From contig MEOF01000050.1 in NCBI GenBank assembly GCA_001769505.1, forward strand, positions 1-64,000: a stretch of 64,000 nt of DNA, read 5' to 3'. The notes below the pieces were generated by a model that saw only the letters and a list, made by a program, of their open reading frames with translations, searched no databases and was not told the origin of the DNA. Both the position numbers and the translations under genes were made by a program. The DNA comes from Bacteroidetes bacterium GWF2_33_38. Lineage in GTDB: Bacteria; Bacteroidota; Bacteroidia; Bacteroidales; GWF2-33-38. Below are positions 53,990 through 63,200 of the stretch, piece by piece (within the stretch, counting starts at the first letter, position 1; each line of letters starts with the position of its first letter).

Positions 53990-54610
53990 TTAAAGTCCTA
54001 AATCTTCAATTTTTGCAACAGGATTTTTATCGTTTAACGCTTTTTGAATTTTTGTTACAACAACAAAGGCAACAATAGCAACTAGAGTAACAATGAAAAT
54101 GAATAAACCATCAGAAATACCAATCCATTCAGCAATATTTACTTGTCCTAAACTGCCTGAATTTCTTAATTTTTCAAAAATTGTTTCATAAGAAAAAGCA
54201 TATCCTAGAACTCCAATTAAAACTCCAACAACGAATACAATTCCGTCAATTTTTCCAGTTGCAGCAGCACAAACGCTTGTTCCTGGGCAAAATCCACCAA
54301 CTACAAATCCTAAAGCCATAATAATTCCGGCAACCACAGTTGGTATCCAAAATGTTTGAGGATAAAAAGTTAATTTTATGTCCATCAAACCGTATGAATT
54401 CATTAGAAATAAACCAATTGCAGCGGTTAATGCAGCAGTGAAAAATACTTTCAAAACTACAAAATCATATCCGTAAAAAACTCCTGCTAGTTTTCGTGTA
54501 TTTGTAAATCCAGCTCCTTCTAACGCAAGTCCAAATCCAGTTCCGATGAAAAATGCGAGTAACAAATTTATTGTTTCGCTAATTAATTCTTGAGGAAATA
54601 ATGGTCCCAT
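53990..54610 (-). CDS. YeeE/YedE family sulfur transporter, half 2
   Basis: 206 residues with about six membrane helices. Carries the family block GFVVGGFCPGTSVCAAATGK with its two cysteines. YeeE/YedE (TsuA-like) proteins take up thiosulfate or related sulfur compounds through conserved cysteines. Here the transporter is split into two genes 12 bp apart (with 54623-55150), each with one cysteine-bearing half. It starts with EGAGFTNTRKLAGVFYGYDF, another family hallmark. Confidence 0.9.
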   Translation of the reverse strand: MGPLFPQELISETINLLLAFFIGTGFGLALEGAGFTNTRKLAGVFYGYDFVVLKVFFTAALTAAIGLFLMNSYGLMDIKLTFYPQTFWIPTVVAGIIMALGFVVGGFCPGTSVCAAATGKIDGIVFVVGVLIGVLGYAFSYETIFEKLRNSGSLGQVNIAEWIGISDGLFIFIVTLVAIVAFVVVTKIQKALNDKNPVAKIEDLGL

Positions 54611-54622
54611 AATTTTAATTTT

Positions 54623-55150
54623 TTAAATCCATAATTTTCTAACAAAATACGCAAATGCGTATCCACCGCCAAACACAGCAATTAATCCAATATATCCCGA
54701 AAGTGCATTTACTGCCATTCCCGACATAATTAAACCCGAAGTGCAACCTCGTCCAAGTTGTGAGCCAACTCCCCATAGAATTCCGCCAAAAACTGCTGCA
54801 ATTAATCGAGTTTTATTGGTGATTTTTGGTGATTTTCCAACATTAAATGATAATCGGTTGAAATATGCTGCCGAAATTACCGCTCCAGCAATAACGCCTA
54901 AAACTTCAAAAATTAACCAAGAATTCAATGGACTTTCTGAGCCTTCTTGAACCGATGGTGCAAAATATGCTGCATCTTTAGCATAATCGTGGGCAACAGC
55001 ATCAACCCCAGCAATGGCTATACTTTTGAAAGCACCACTTCCTCCAAGACCTTCGCCCGAAAAATAGTATGCTGCAATCATCATTAATCCAATAACAAAA
55101 CCTGCTAAGTATGGGTTCCAATATTGATTTCTTTTAGATTTTTCTTCCAT
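54623..55150 (-). CDS. YeeE/YedE family sulfur transporter, half 1
   Basis: 175 residues with four or five membrane helices. Carries the family motif GSQLGRGCTSGLIMSGMAV with the sulfur-binding cysteine. It forms a pair with 53990-54610. In other bacteria the two halves may be fused. It is co-directional with the PsrABC-like genes but separated from them by 164 bp of low-complexity DNA, so it may have a promoter of its own. Confidence 0.9.
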   Translation of the reverse strand: MEEKSKRNQYWNPYLAGFVIGLMMIAAYYFSGEGLGGSGAFKSIAIAGVDAVAHDYAKDAAYFAPSVQEGSESPLNSWLIFEVLGVIAGAVISAAYFNRLSFNVGKSPKITNKTRLIAAVFGGILWGVGSQLGRGCTSGLIMSGMAVNALSGYIGLIAVFGGGYAFAYFVRKLWI

Positions 55151-55314
55151 TATTTTTCAATTAGTAATTAACAATTAATAATTTTCAATTAATACATTTT
55201 TTTCAATCTTCTAATTAGCACATTACCACATTACCAAATTAGCACATTCTAATTTCCAACTTCTGACTTCTGTATTCTGTATTCTTTTTTCACTTTTAGT
55301 TTTTAACTTTTCAC
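55151..55314. repeat. Low-complexity intergenic repeat text
   Basis: No gene. Words such as AATTAGTAATTAACAATTAA, AGCACATTACCACATTACC, TCTGACTTCTGTATTCTG and CACTTTTAGTTTTTAACTTT. The latter is the reverse complement of words in the promoter flanks of copies A and B (8190-8215, 13330-13352). Confidence 0.5.
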
Positions 55315-56256
55315 TTAATAAAGGTATCTACTGGCTTGACCTGCATAAACAATTATTAATCTCAATAATAAACTTCCCGAAATAATTAAAATACTAGGGA
55401 GATATGCTGGAATATGTTTTCCTCGTAATTCCATAATTTCCAATATTGCAGGAACAATCATTCCAAGAAAAACTACAAAAACCCAGAAAGGAAGAGTATA
55501 TTCCCCGCCTAAAAATAGATTTGCTGCATCAATTTGTGCTTGCGAACTTGCCAAAAATCCCATAAACATATGCACAATGAAAAACATTTCAACTCCAATA
55601 ATTCCCAAATCAATTTTACTATAAAGAGTTCTTTCGATTTTATTTTTAGAAATCATCATTATGAAAGCCGCTCCAGCAGAAAGACCTGAAGTTAAGAACA
55701 GTGGTCCTAAAATTGATGTATTCCACAATGGTCTAGCATTGAATGCTGAAAGTAAAATTCCTGTATAAATTCCTAAAATTATTGATGAAAATAATAAAAT
55801 CCAAGCCATCGGTTTTCGTTGTTTCGTAAACCAAGCTAATAGATTGTCGATAATTTTGAATTTCCAATCCCATTTAGGGAAAATTTCTTTCAAATATGTT
55901 GCACTCCAAATTATTGATAACGGTGTAACAATCATTAAAATCCAAGCACCCCAAGACATAGGAGATTCAATACGAATAGTAGTATATAATCGCCAAAAAT
56001 ACAATTTATGGCTTAAGTCTATAAATAAAAATAACAATCCAATTGATAAAATAAATGGAGTAAACATCGGAGCAATTTTAATGCTTGCCTTAAAGTCATT
56101 TTCTTTACCTGTAAGGTAAAAATACGATGCAAAAAAGAGGATTCCAGCTGCTAAGCCACCTAAAAATAAATAAGCAGGAATTTCCCAGCCCCAAATATGT
56201 AATATCGGGTCAATATGAGGATTTAGTCTTCCGCTAACAATAATTTCTTCTCTCAT
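55315..56256 (-). CDS. psrC: PsrC/NrfD-type quinone-binding membrane subunit
   Basis: 313 residues, eight membrane helices, NrfD family. Starts with HIWGWEIPAYLFLGGLAAGI, the quinone-site stretch in this family. Has PMSWGAWILMIVTPLSI and NARPLWNTSILGPLFLTSGLSAGAA, also typical. It anchors the molybdoenzyme complex and exchanges electrons with menaquinone. It lies 10 bp after the Fe-S subunit gene. Confidence 0.92.
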   Translation of the reverse strand: MREEIIVSGRLNPHIDPILHIWGWEIPAYLFLGGLAAGILFFASYFYLTGKENDFKASIKIAPMFTPFILSIGLLFLFIDLSHKLYFWRLYTTIRIESPMSWGAWILMIVTPLSIIWSATYLKEIFPKWDWKFKIIDNLLAWFTKQRKPMAWILLFSSIILGIYTGILLSAFNARPLWNTSILGPLFLTSGLSAGAAFIMMISKNKIERTLYSKIDLGIIGVEMFFIVHMFMGFLASSQAQIDAANLFLGGEYTLPFWVFVVFLGMIVPAILEIMELRGKHIPAYLPSILIISGSLLLRLIIVYAGQASRYLY

Positions 56257-56266
56257 ACTTGTATCT

Positions 56267-56800
56267 TTAAATTAAAAAATATAATTGAGGTTTTGTTCCT
56301 GCCTCTGGTATTAATGTTTTGTATTTTCTTAATTTCATAATTTTTGAAACGTCGCTATTTTCATCGTCCAAATCGCCAAAATATAAACATTTGGTAGGGC
56401 AAACTTCAACGCAGGCAGGCAATTCGCCTTTCTCAATTTTATGAATGCAGAACGTGCATTTATCAACATAGCCATCGGGGTGAGTGTATCTTGCATCGTA
56501 TGGGCAAGAAGCAATACAAGCTCCACAACCGATGCACTCGTTATGAGTAACTGTTACAATTCCGCCTTCTTCGTAATGACTCGCCCCTGTAGGGCAACAG
56601 CGAACACAAGGTGAATTATCACAATGATTACATCTTTCCGATCGGAGCTCGATTTCTAATTGTGGGTAAGTTCCATCGGTTACTTCAACAATCCAATCTC
56701 TACAAAATCCTATCGGAACATTATTTTCAGTTTGGCATGCAACAACACAGTCGCTACATCCTACACACTTTCGTGTATCAATTGCCATTGCATATCTCAT
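56267..56800 (-). CDS. psrB: PsrB-like four-cluster ferredoxin subunit
   Basis: 177 residues. Four cysteine groups each able to hold a [4Fe-4S] cluster: CVGCSDCVVACQTENN, CNHCDNSPCVRCCPTGA, CIGCGACIASCPYDA, and CTFCIHKIEKGELPACVEVCPTKC. It relays electrons between the molybdenum subunit and the membrane subunit. Size and motif order match PsrB/PhsB. It follows the catalytic gene by 2 bp. Confidence 0.95.
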   Translation of the reverse strand: MRYAMAIDTRKCVGCSDCVVACQTENNVPIGFCRDWIVEVTDGTYPQLEIELRSERCNHCDNSPCVRCCPTGASHYEEGGIVTVTHNECIGCGACIASCPYDARYTHPDGYVDKCTFCIHKIEKGELPACVEVCPTKCLYFGDLDDENSDVSKIMKLRKYKTLIPEAGTKPQLYFLI

Positions 56801-56802
56801 GG

Positions 56803-59028
56803 TTATGCTTCTTTATTTGGGTTTTCCATTATAAATGTAACAAAATTTCCACGCATTCCGGTTCCTCCCATGATTGGGTCAACCAGAACTTTTGTGATTA
56901 AATCAGAATCACTAGCTCCTCTACCATAAGCACGAGTTAATCGTTTATCAACATGTCCAAATCCATGAACCATATAGACTGAGTCCCAACGAATTCGTTC
57001 AGTTATTCGGACTTTAATAGGTGTTTTTGAATAAACATCATCTTGATTTTTAAGCCAAACATACTGGTCGTTTTTCAAGTTCCATTGCGTAGCAACTTTG
57101 GGATTAACCCAAACAGTATTTTCATCCATCAAATCGGTAAGATGAGGATTGTTAGCGGTTCGGCTAAATGTATGCATCGGAGCTCGACCATAAATAAGTC
57201 GGTAAAAATTGGCTGCTGGTTGTTCGTGTTCGGTGTATTTTGGCATAGCATCAAAACCTTCGGCCTCAAGTGCTGTTGAGTATAATTCAATTTTTCCGGT
57301 ATTTGTATTAAATTGAAAATCTTCGTCTTCATTTAAATACAAGTCATCGTATTCTCTATCGAAAAGCTTAACCCCAATTCGTTGCATTTCTTCTAGTGAG
57401 GTTCCAGCTTGTTTAAGCTCCCAATCTAATTTCTCTTCAATAGTATTGTATGCAAAATAATCTCCTAAGCCAAGTTTTTCGCCTAAGTTTTTTGCAATCC
57501 ACCAAGCTGGTTTTGAATCGTACATTGGTTCAGCGGCTGGCATTCTCAATGCTAAATTTGGCTGACGATGAGGCGAGGATCTAATTTCGTCGTAACGTTC
57601 TAAATAAGTGCATTCAGGTAAAACAACATCTGCGTATCCTGTAATTTCCATAGGCATTGTGTCAACAACTACCAACAGTTCAAGATTGCTAATTGCTTCT
57701 AGTGTTTTTTTCTGGTCAGGAATGGTTGCAATTAAGTTTGTTCCATTAACTATCCAACCTCTGAAAGAGCAATCTCGTTCAGAAGAAGGAACCGTTGCGT
57801 CGCAAATCCCAGATGATAAAACTTCATTTGCCAAATTATATTTGCCAGGAAAAGCATCTCTCCAAGTTCTTGTTGGTTTCGGATATTCGGGAGATGGAAA
57901 TTTATGTAACTTTACTTTTTCAGGATTATAAAAACCGCCTCTTCTTCCCCACGAACCAAGAATTGCATTTAATATTGCTACAGCTCTTAATCGCTGAGTA
58001 TCATCGCCATACCAAGTTACATGCCGACCAGGATGAACAATTACAGCGGGGGAGGCGTTTGCCATTTCTTTGGCAGTTTGTCTGATTATGTTTGGGTCAA
58101 TAGTTGTAATTCCATAGGCCCATTCAGGAGTATAACTTCTAACATGTTCTTTTAGTTGTTCAAAACCATAAGTGTGTTTTTCGACGTATTTTTTGTCGTA
58201 CCAATCGTTATAAATAATTTCATGAATCCATGCAAGAAGTAAGGCTAAATCGGTAGCAGGTTTTATCGGAAGCCAATATTTTGATTTACTTGCTGCGGTC
58301 GAAAATCGTGGGTCAACAGTAATAATTGTTGCTCCTCTGTCAATAGCATCTGACATTTCTTGAACTTGCCCGTTATGCATATTTTCTCCAAGGTGAGAGC
58401 CTATTAAAACCAAACAATTTGTATCCCGAATATCAGTACGCTCGGGAGATAAAACAAGTTCACCAAATGTAGCAACAAACGCCGCTTCTCTTGGTCCTCT
58501 ACATTGAGCAAAAGATGGAGCCGCAATATTAGTTGAGCCATAAGCTTTTAATAGGTGTCCAAAATGAGAGCCTCCAGAACCATGAGTTAGCAATGCAACG
58601 CATTCGGGACCATATTTGTCTGCAATGGCTTTCATTTTTTCAGATACTAAATTTAGGGCTTCATCCCAAGTTGCTTCTCTGAATGTTTGACTTCCCGGTT
58701 CTCCTACCCTAATTAATGGTGTTTTAAGCCGATCTTCATCATAATACATTCCAAGTCCTCCAGTTCCTCTCGGACAAAAACGGCCATTTGAGTGAGGATC
58801 AAGCTTATTGCCTGTAATTTTCCAAATTTTACCTTCTTTATTTTTGTACACCCAGCCGGCACACATCCAAAAACAAACTTCGCAGTATGTAGGGGTTCGT
58901 GTTAGAAGCTCTTTCCCAAATTCACTGTCAGCAAAGACTTCTCCATATGCCCATTTAAACGATGTTCCTACTACAGCCAAACCACCAACTCCTACGGAAC
59001 TGATTTTTATAAAATCCCTTCTTTTCAT
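56803..59028 (-). CDS. psrA: PsrA/PhsA-like molybdopterin oxidoreductase, catalytic subunit
   Basis: 741 residues. Tat signal MKRRDFIKIS..., so exported folded to the periplasm. [4Fe-4S] ligands Cys49, Cys52, Cys56 and Cys85. The probable Mo ligand is Cys176 in SFAQCRGPREA, close to Cys173 of the Thermus polysulfide reductase. The enzyme is a bis-MGD protein of the polysulfide/thiosulfate/tetrathionate reductase group. Neighbouring rhodaneses and YeeE/YedE proteins favour a sulfur substrate; direction (reduction or oxidation) cannot be told. First gene of the operon; no TorD-type chaperone is seen. A -7-like TAAATTTG lies at 59108-59101. Confidence 0.93.
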   Translation of the reverse strand: MKRRDFIKISSVGVGGLAVVGTSFKWAYGEVFADSEFGKELLTRTPTYCEVCFWMCAGWVYKNKEGKIWKITGNKLDPHSNGRFCPRGTGGLGMYYDEDRLKTPLIRVGEPGSQTFREATWDEALNLVSEKMKAIADKYGPECVALLTHGSGGSHFGHLLKAYGSTNIAAPSFAQCRGPREAAFVATFGELVLSPERTDIRDTNCLVLIGSHLGENMHNGQVQEMSDAIDRGATIITVDPRFSTAASKSKYWLPIKPATDLALLLAWIHEIIYNDWYDKKYVEKHTYGFEQLKEHVRSYTPEWAYGITTIDPNIIRQTAKEMANASPAVIVHPGRHVTWYGDDTQRLRAVAILNAILGSWGRRGGFYNPEKVKLHKFPSPEYPKPTRTWRDAFPGKYNLANEVLSSGICDATVPSSERDCSFRGWIVNGTNLIATIPDQKKTLEAISNLELLVVVDTMPMEITGYADVVLPECTYLERYDEIRSSPHRQPNLALRMPAAEPMYDSKPAWWIAKNLGEKLGLGDYFAYNTIEEKLDWELKQAGTSLEEMQRIGVKLFDREYDDLYLNEDEDFQFNTNTGKIELYSTALEAEGFDAMPKYTEHEQPAANFYRLIYGRAPMHTFSRTANNPHLTDLMDENTVWVNPKVATQWNLKNDQYVWLKNQDDVYSKTPIKVRITERIRWDSVYMVHGFGHVDKRLTRAYGRGASDSDLITKVLVDPIMGGTGMRGNFVTFIMENPNKEA

Positions 59029-59219
59029 GCTTTATACATGTGTTTATTTAAATATTGGTATATTTATACGTACAAATATCTACTTAAATTATTATATCTA
59101 CAAATTTATTAAGATATTTATATCTTTATATTATTGTAAATATGTTTATCAACAGTTGATACTTTTATCCTTAAAAACATAAGAAAATCAAAACGAGAAT
59201 TTAGGCGAAATTTTATGAT

Positions 59220-60089
59220 TTATTCAAAAATATTCAGCATTTCAGCTTGTATAATTTCTAAACTTTCAGAGTCATATACAAAAGCAACAACGTCGCAATG
59301 ATAATGATTCCATGAGTTGTTAATTGAATAAGAATAAATTCTGGTTGTTTCATCATCAACTGTTAAATTTCCAGTTGCGATTATATCACCCCATGTACTA
59401 TTTATTGCACCTCGCAATACATGACGATGGGTATAATTAGGAATATCTTGTGGGTCTTGATTATAATCTAATTGCATAGATGTTATGCTGTCTTCGGATA
59501 TGTAAACTGCTAGTTTCAATGTTTTAGAAATATCGGTCAGAGCTTTCGTTAAAACACTAACAGTTAAAGCTCTGCTAGTGGAGTCATAAGCGTTTGTAAT
59601 TTCGATGTGAATTTCAGGGGTTGCTTGTAATATTTGATCTACTGCTGCGGTCCAACTAGTGTACGATAAAATAAGTTCTCCTGTAATAGATGAGCGATTT
59701 ACCATTCCGTTTGGTAATCCTGCATTTGAGTTTCCAAAATATGCATCTAACTCATTTCCAACACTCGTTTGATAATCTGCAGTGTAAGTTCCTAATGGCC
59801 AAGCAAAGAATCCTGTGTGAACCGCCATTGGTATTATTTGTTCTCCATATGTTTCAATTAATTCAGCTAATTTTTCGTGAGCTTTTGGGCAGTTTCCACA
59901 ACGATGACCGGTATAATCCTCTAACAGAATTTTACGTTTATATTCAATAACTGCAGTTGTGTCAATTGTATCTGTAGTATCGACAATAACAATAGGTTTT
60001 TCTTGTTCAATCATGTATGGAGACTCAACAATATCGCACGCAGTATAGAAGAATGCAAATAAAACGGTTAAAAGTTTAATGTTTTTCAT
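59220..60089 (-). CDS. Omp28-like lipoprotein with thioredoxin fold
   Basis: 289 residues. Lipoprotein signal (LLTVLFAFFYTAC-DIVES). A thioredoxin-like domain starts with ILLEDYTGHRCGNCPKAHEKL, a CGNC redox motif, followed by IIPMAVHTGFFAWP. The C-terminal half is a beta domain with HRHVLRGAINSTWGD, typical of the Omp28-related family. The role may be thiol-disulfide exchange at the envelope. Start at 60087-60089, because the upstream frame gives a second, unlikely hydrophobic N-terminus. Confidence 0.82.
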   Translation of the reverse strand: MKNIKLLTVLFAFFYTACDIVESPYMIEQEKPIVIVDTTDTIDTTAVIEYKRKILLEDYTGHRCGNCPKAHEKLAELIETYGEQIIPMAVHTGFFAWPLGTYTADYQTSVGNELDAYFGNSNAGLPNGMVNRSSITGELILSYTSWTAAVDQILQATPEIHIEITNAYDSTSRALTVSVLTKALTDISKTLKLAVYISEDSITSMQLDYNQDPQDIPNYTHRHVLRGAINSTWGDIIATGNLTVDDETTRIYSYSINNSWNHYHCDVVAFVYDSESLEIIQAEMLNIFE

Positions 60090-60283
60090 ATTTAGTTTTA
60101 CAAAATTCAATAATAAATACAGAATATAGATGATATACAATTAGGGCAAAAATAGCAAATATAAAATTGAAAGTTTTGTATTTCATAACATTATTCAATG
60201 TTTCAAAATAAATATAAAATATATTTTATCTGAAGTTTTGTAATAAACTTTGAAAAGAAAAAACTGAATATAATGAGTGCTTG

Positions 60284-63200
60284 TTACTTAATAATCAGCT
60301 TTTTACTGTATATTTTATTATCTGAAGTGCCGATTACAAGGTAAATTCCAGGAGCTAATTTATTTTGAGTATCAATAGCAACAAGAGCATTTTCGCAACA
60401 TCCAAGTATATTAACTTTTGAATAAACTTCTTTCCCATAAATGTCTAATACAACAACTAATACTTCTTTTTCTTCTTGCAATCCTGCAAATTCAAAGAAT
60501 ACTGTTTCTCCGCTTTCAACAGGATTTGGAAAAAGCCTTACATTTATTTCTGATTTGTTTTCAAATGTAACAGCGACATACTCAGAAAAAGTAAATTTTC
60601 CATCAAAATCAACTTGCTTCAACATATAGTATGAAGTTCCCTCCAAAGGAGATTCATCAGTTGCCGAATAATTAAGCATTTCGTTGCTATTTCCGGCTCC
60701 GTCGATTGTTGCTATATCTTCAAAATCAATCAAGTTTTGAGTTCGTTGAACAACAAAATAATCGTTGTTATGCTCGCTTGCTGTTGTCCAAGTTAAGTCA
60801 ACATTTTGAAAATTAACGCTAGCATTAAAACTAATTAATTCAATAGGCAAAATATCAGCGGGATCTTTTCTCCAATCGAGTTCAGTGGTAGGACTTGTAA
60901 CATTTGGGTGGAAAAGAGGTGTCATACCCGAATTTGTTGCAAGTTTAATGCCTATGTTATTGTCAAAACCATCATCTAAACCATCATTATCCGAGTCTAT
61001 TCCTGTTGGAAGTCCTGTGTTTGCATTTGGGCTATCTGAGCCATTAACAACTCCATCTCCATTTGTATCATGACCTTCAATGATATCATTAGTTCCGTCT
61101 CCATCGCTATCATCATCTCTAAAATCTGGGATGCCATCTGCATCAGTATCATTTACGGTAACAATTGCTTTAGCCGCATTATCGTATGAATTGTCGATTC
61201 CATTTGAATTATCGTCAGAATTAGATGGAGCAACATAACTAGTTGATGCTCTATATTCGGTATTATCAGTAATTCCATCATCGTCGGCATCAATATCCAA
61301 GAAGTTTAAACTACCTGTTCCATCGGTATTTGCATTTGGGTATGTATTGGGAATTCCATTTGCATCGGTATCTGCTCCTGTTATTGTTAGTGATGTCAGT
61401 CCTTCATAAGAATCGTGGTAGCCATTGTTATTCGCATCTGTAAAAAAGTCAACTTTTGCATTATTATTTGCATCGGTTCCAATAGCTTCTACAATATCAG
61501 GAATTCCGTCGGCATCAGAATCTAAATCATAAATATTAAAAATTCCATCTCCATCAAAATCACTATTTGTAATATTATCGCCTCCATTGTCGGTATCATA
61601 AATATCAACTAATCCATCTCCATCGGTATCGGTTAAATTATCAACAATACCATCTCCATCAGTATCTACTCCGCTTGCTTCTACTAAATCAGGAATTCCG
61701 TCATTATCTCCATCTAAATCTACTGAATCCATAATTCCGTCACTGTCAGTATCTCCTGCACCTTCGTTAATATCTAATATTCCATCATTGTCATCGTCAA
61801 CATCTAACGAATTTGCTAATCCGTCTGCGTCAGAGTCTTTGGCTTCTCTCCAATCTAATTCAGGAGTTAAAGGTAAATCTAAATTTGGAAAATTTGTTGG
61901 GATATCTCCTCCATTATCAACACTGAAGCCTACAACCGCATCAAAATTGTCGTCAATACCATCGTTGTCGGTGTCGGTTCCTGAACTTATTGAAGATGTT
62001 GTTTCTTTAGTATCAGATAAGCCGTCTCCGTCAGAATCAGTATCTAAATAATCATTTGTTCCATCAGAGTCTGTATCTATAGGACTGATTGTAATTCCAC
62101 CATTATCTGAATCATAACCATCATCAAGTCCGTCATTATCAGTATCTGTTCCTGTCGGAGCAACATATCCTGCACTTGTTTGACTTTCAATAATATCAAT
62201 AATACCATCGTCGTCAGAATCAGCATCGCTTGTATTATAGATACCATCATTATCAGAATCGGCAGGATTTGCATTGTCGTCGATTCCGTCAGAATCAGCA
62301 TCAGTTCCGCCTGTTAAAGTAACATCAAATCGATTGTCAATACCATCGCTATCTGCATCAATTCCAGTTGGTGCTGTTCCAAAACCTTCTATATATTCTG
62401 GAGAGCCGTCATTATCGCTATCAATATCATATACATCGAATAAACCATCTCCGTCTGAATCTAAATATGTGTTAAATGCAGTTTCGAAAGCATCGTCGAT
62501 ACCATCTCCATCAGTATCTAATCCATCTTTGAATGTAGCTGTTGTTGTTTCAAAAGCATCATTAACCCCATCATTATCGGTATCTACATCAATAAAATCT
62601 GGTTTTGAGTCTGAGTCAAAATTCGCATTTGGATATGAATCAGGAATACCATCGCTTCCAGCGTCAATTCCGGTTAGCAATAATGCATTTGCTGAATTTT
62701 CGGAAGTTCCGTCATTTCCAACATCTCCATCGTAATTGTCGCTGTAGCCATCATTGTCAGTATCGGTAAATGCATCAACTTTACCATCGTTATCTGCATC
62801 TATTCCCGAAGCCTCAATAATATCTGTCAAGCCATCGTTATCGGAGTCTAAGTCTATAGAATTTTTTACTCCATCAGCATCGGAATCTAGATTTGGAATT
62901 GCTGTTCCTAAAGTTCCCCCACAAGTAGCAATTTGAGTAATACTATACCAAATCGCATCTATCCCGAGATTTCTTTTATTTCCTGCGGTTCTAGTAAATC
63001 GAATATATTGAGCATTCTCAAGGAGTATTGTGTATGTTGATGTTGCGGCAGTAGTGTTATTATTCGTTCTTGCTGATGAATTTGACCAAGATGTTCCATC
63101 TAATGATTGTTCAACAATATATCCTGGAACTACCGCACCAGGACCTCCAGCAGAAACAATCATAACGCTTCTGATTGAAACAATTGTATTAATAGGCAAA

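Noticed and set aside
59111..59126. Inverted repeat AAGATATTTATATCTT upstream of psrA
   Set aside because: Short and in very AT-rich DNA, where such repeats arise by chance; no second copy was seen.
61788..62735. Plus-strand frames rich in Ser and Pro opposite the TSP3 gene
   Set aside because: They are the reverse complement of GAT/GGT-rich repeats; the repeat pattern explains their length and composition, and similar frames recur all along the gene.
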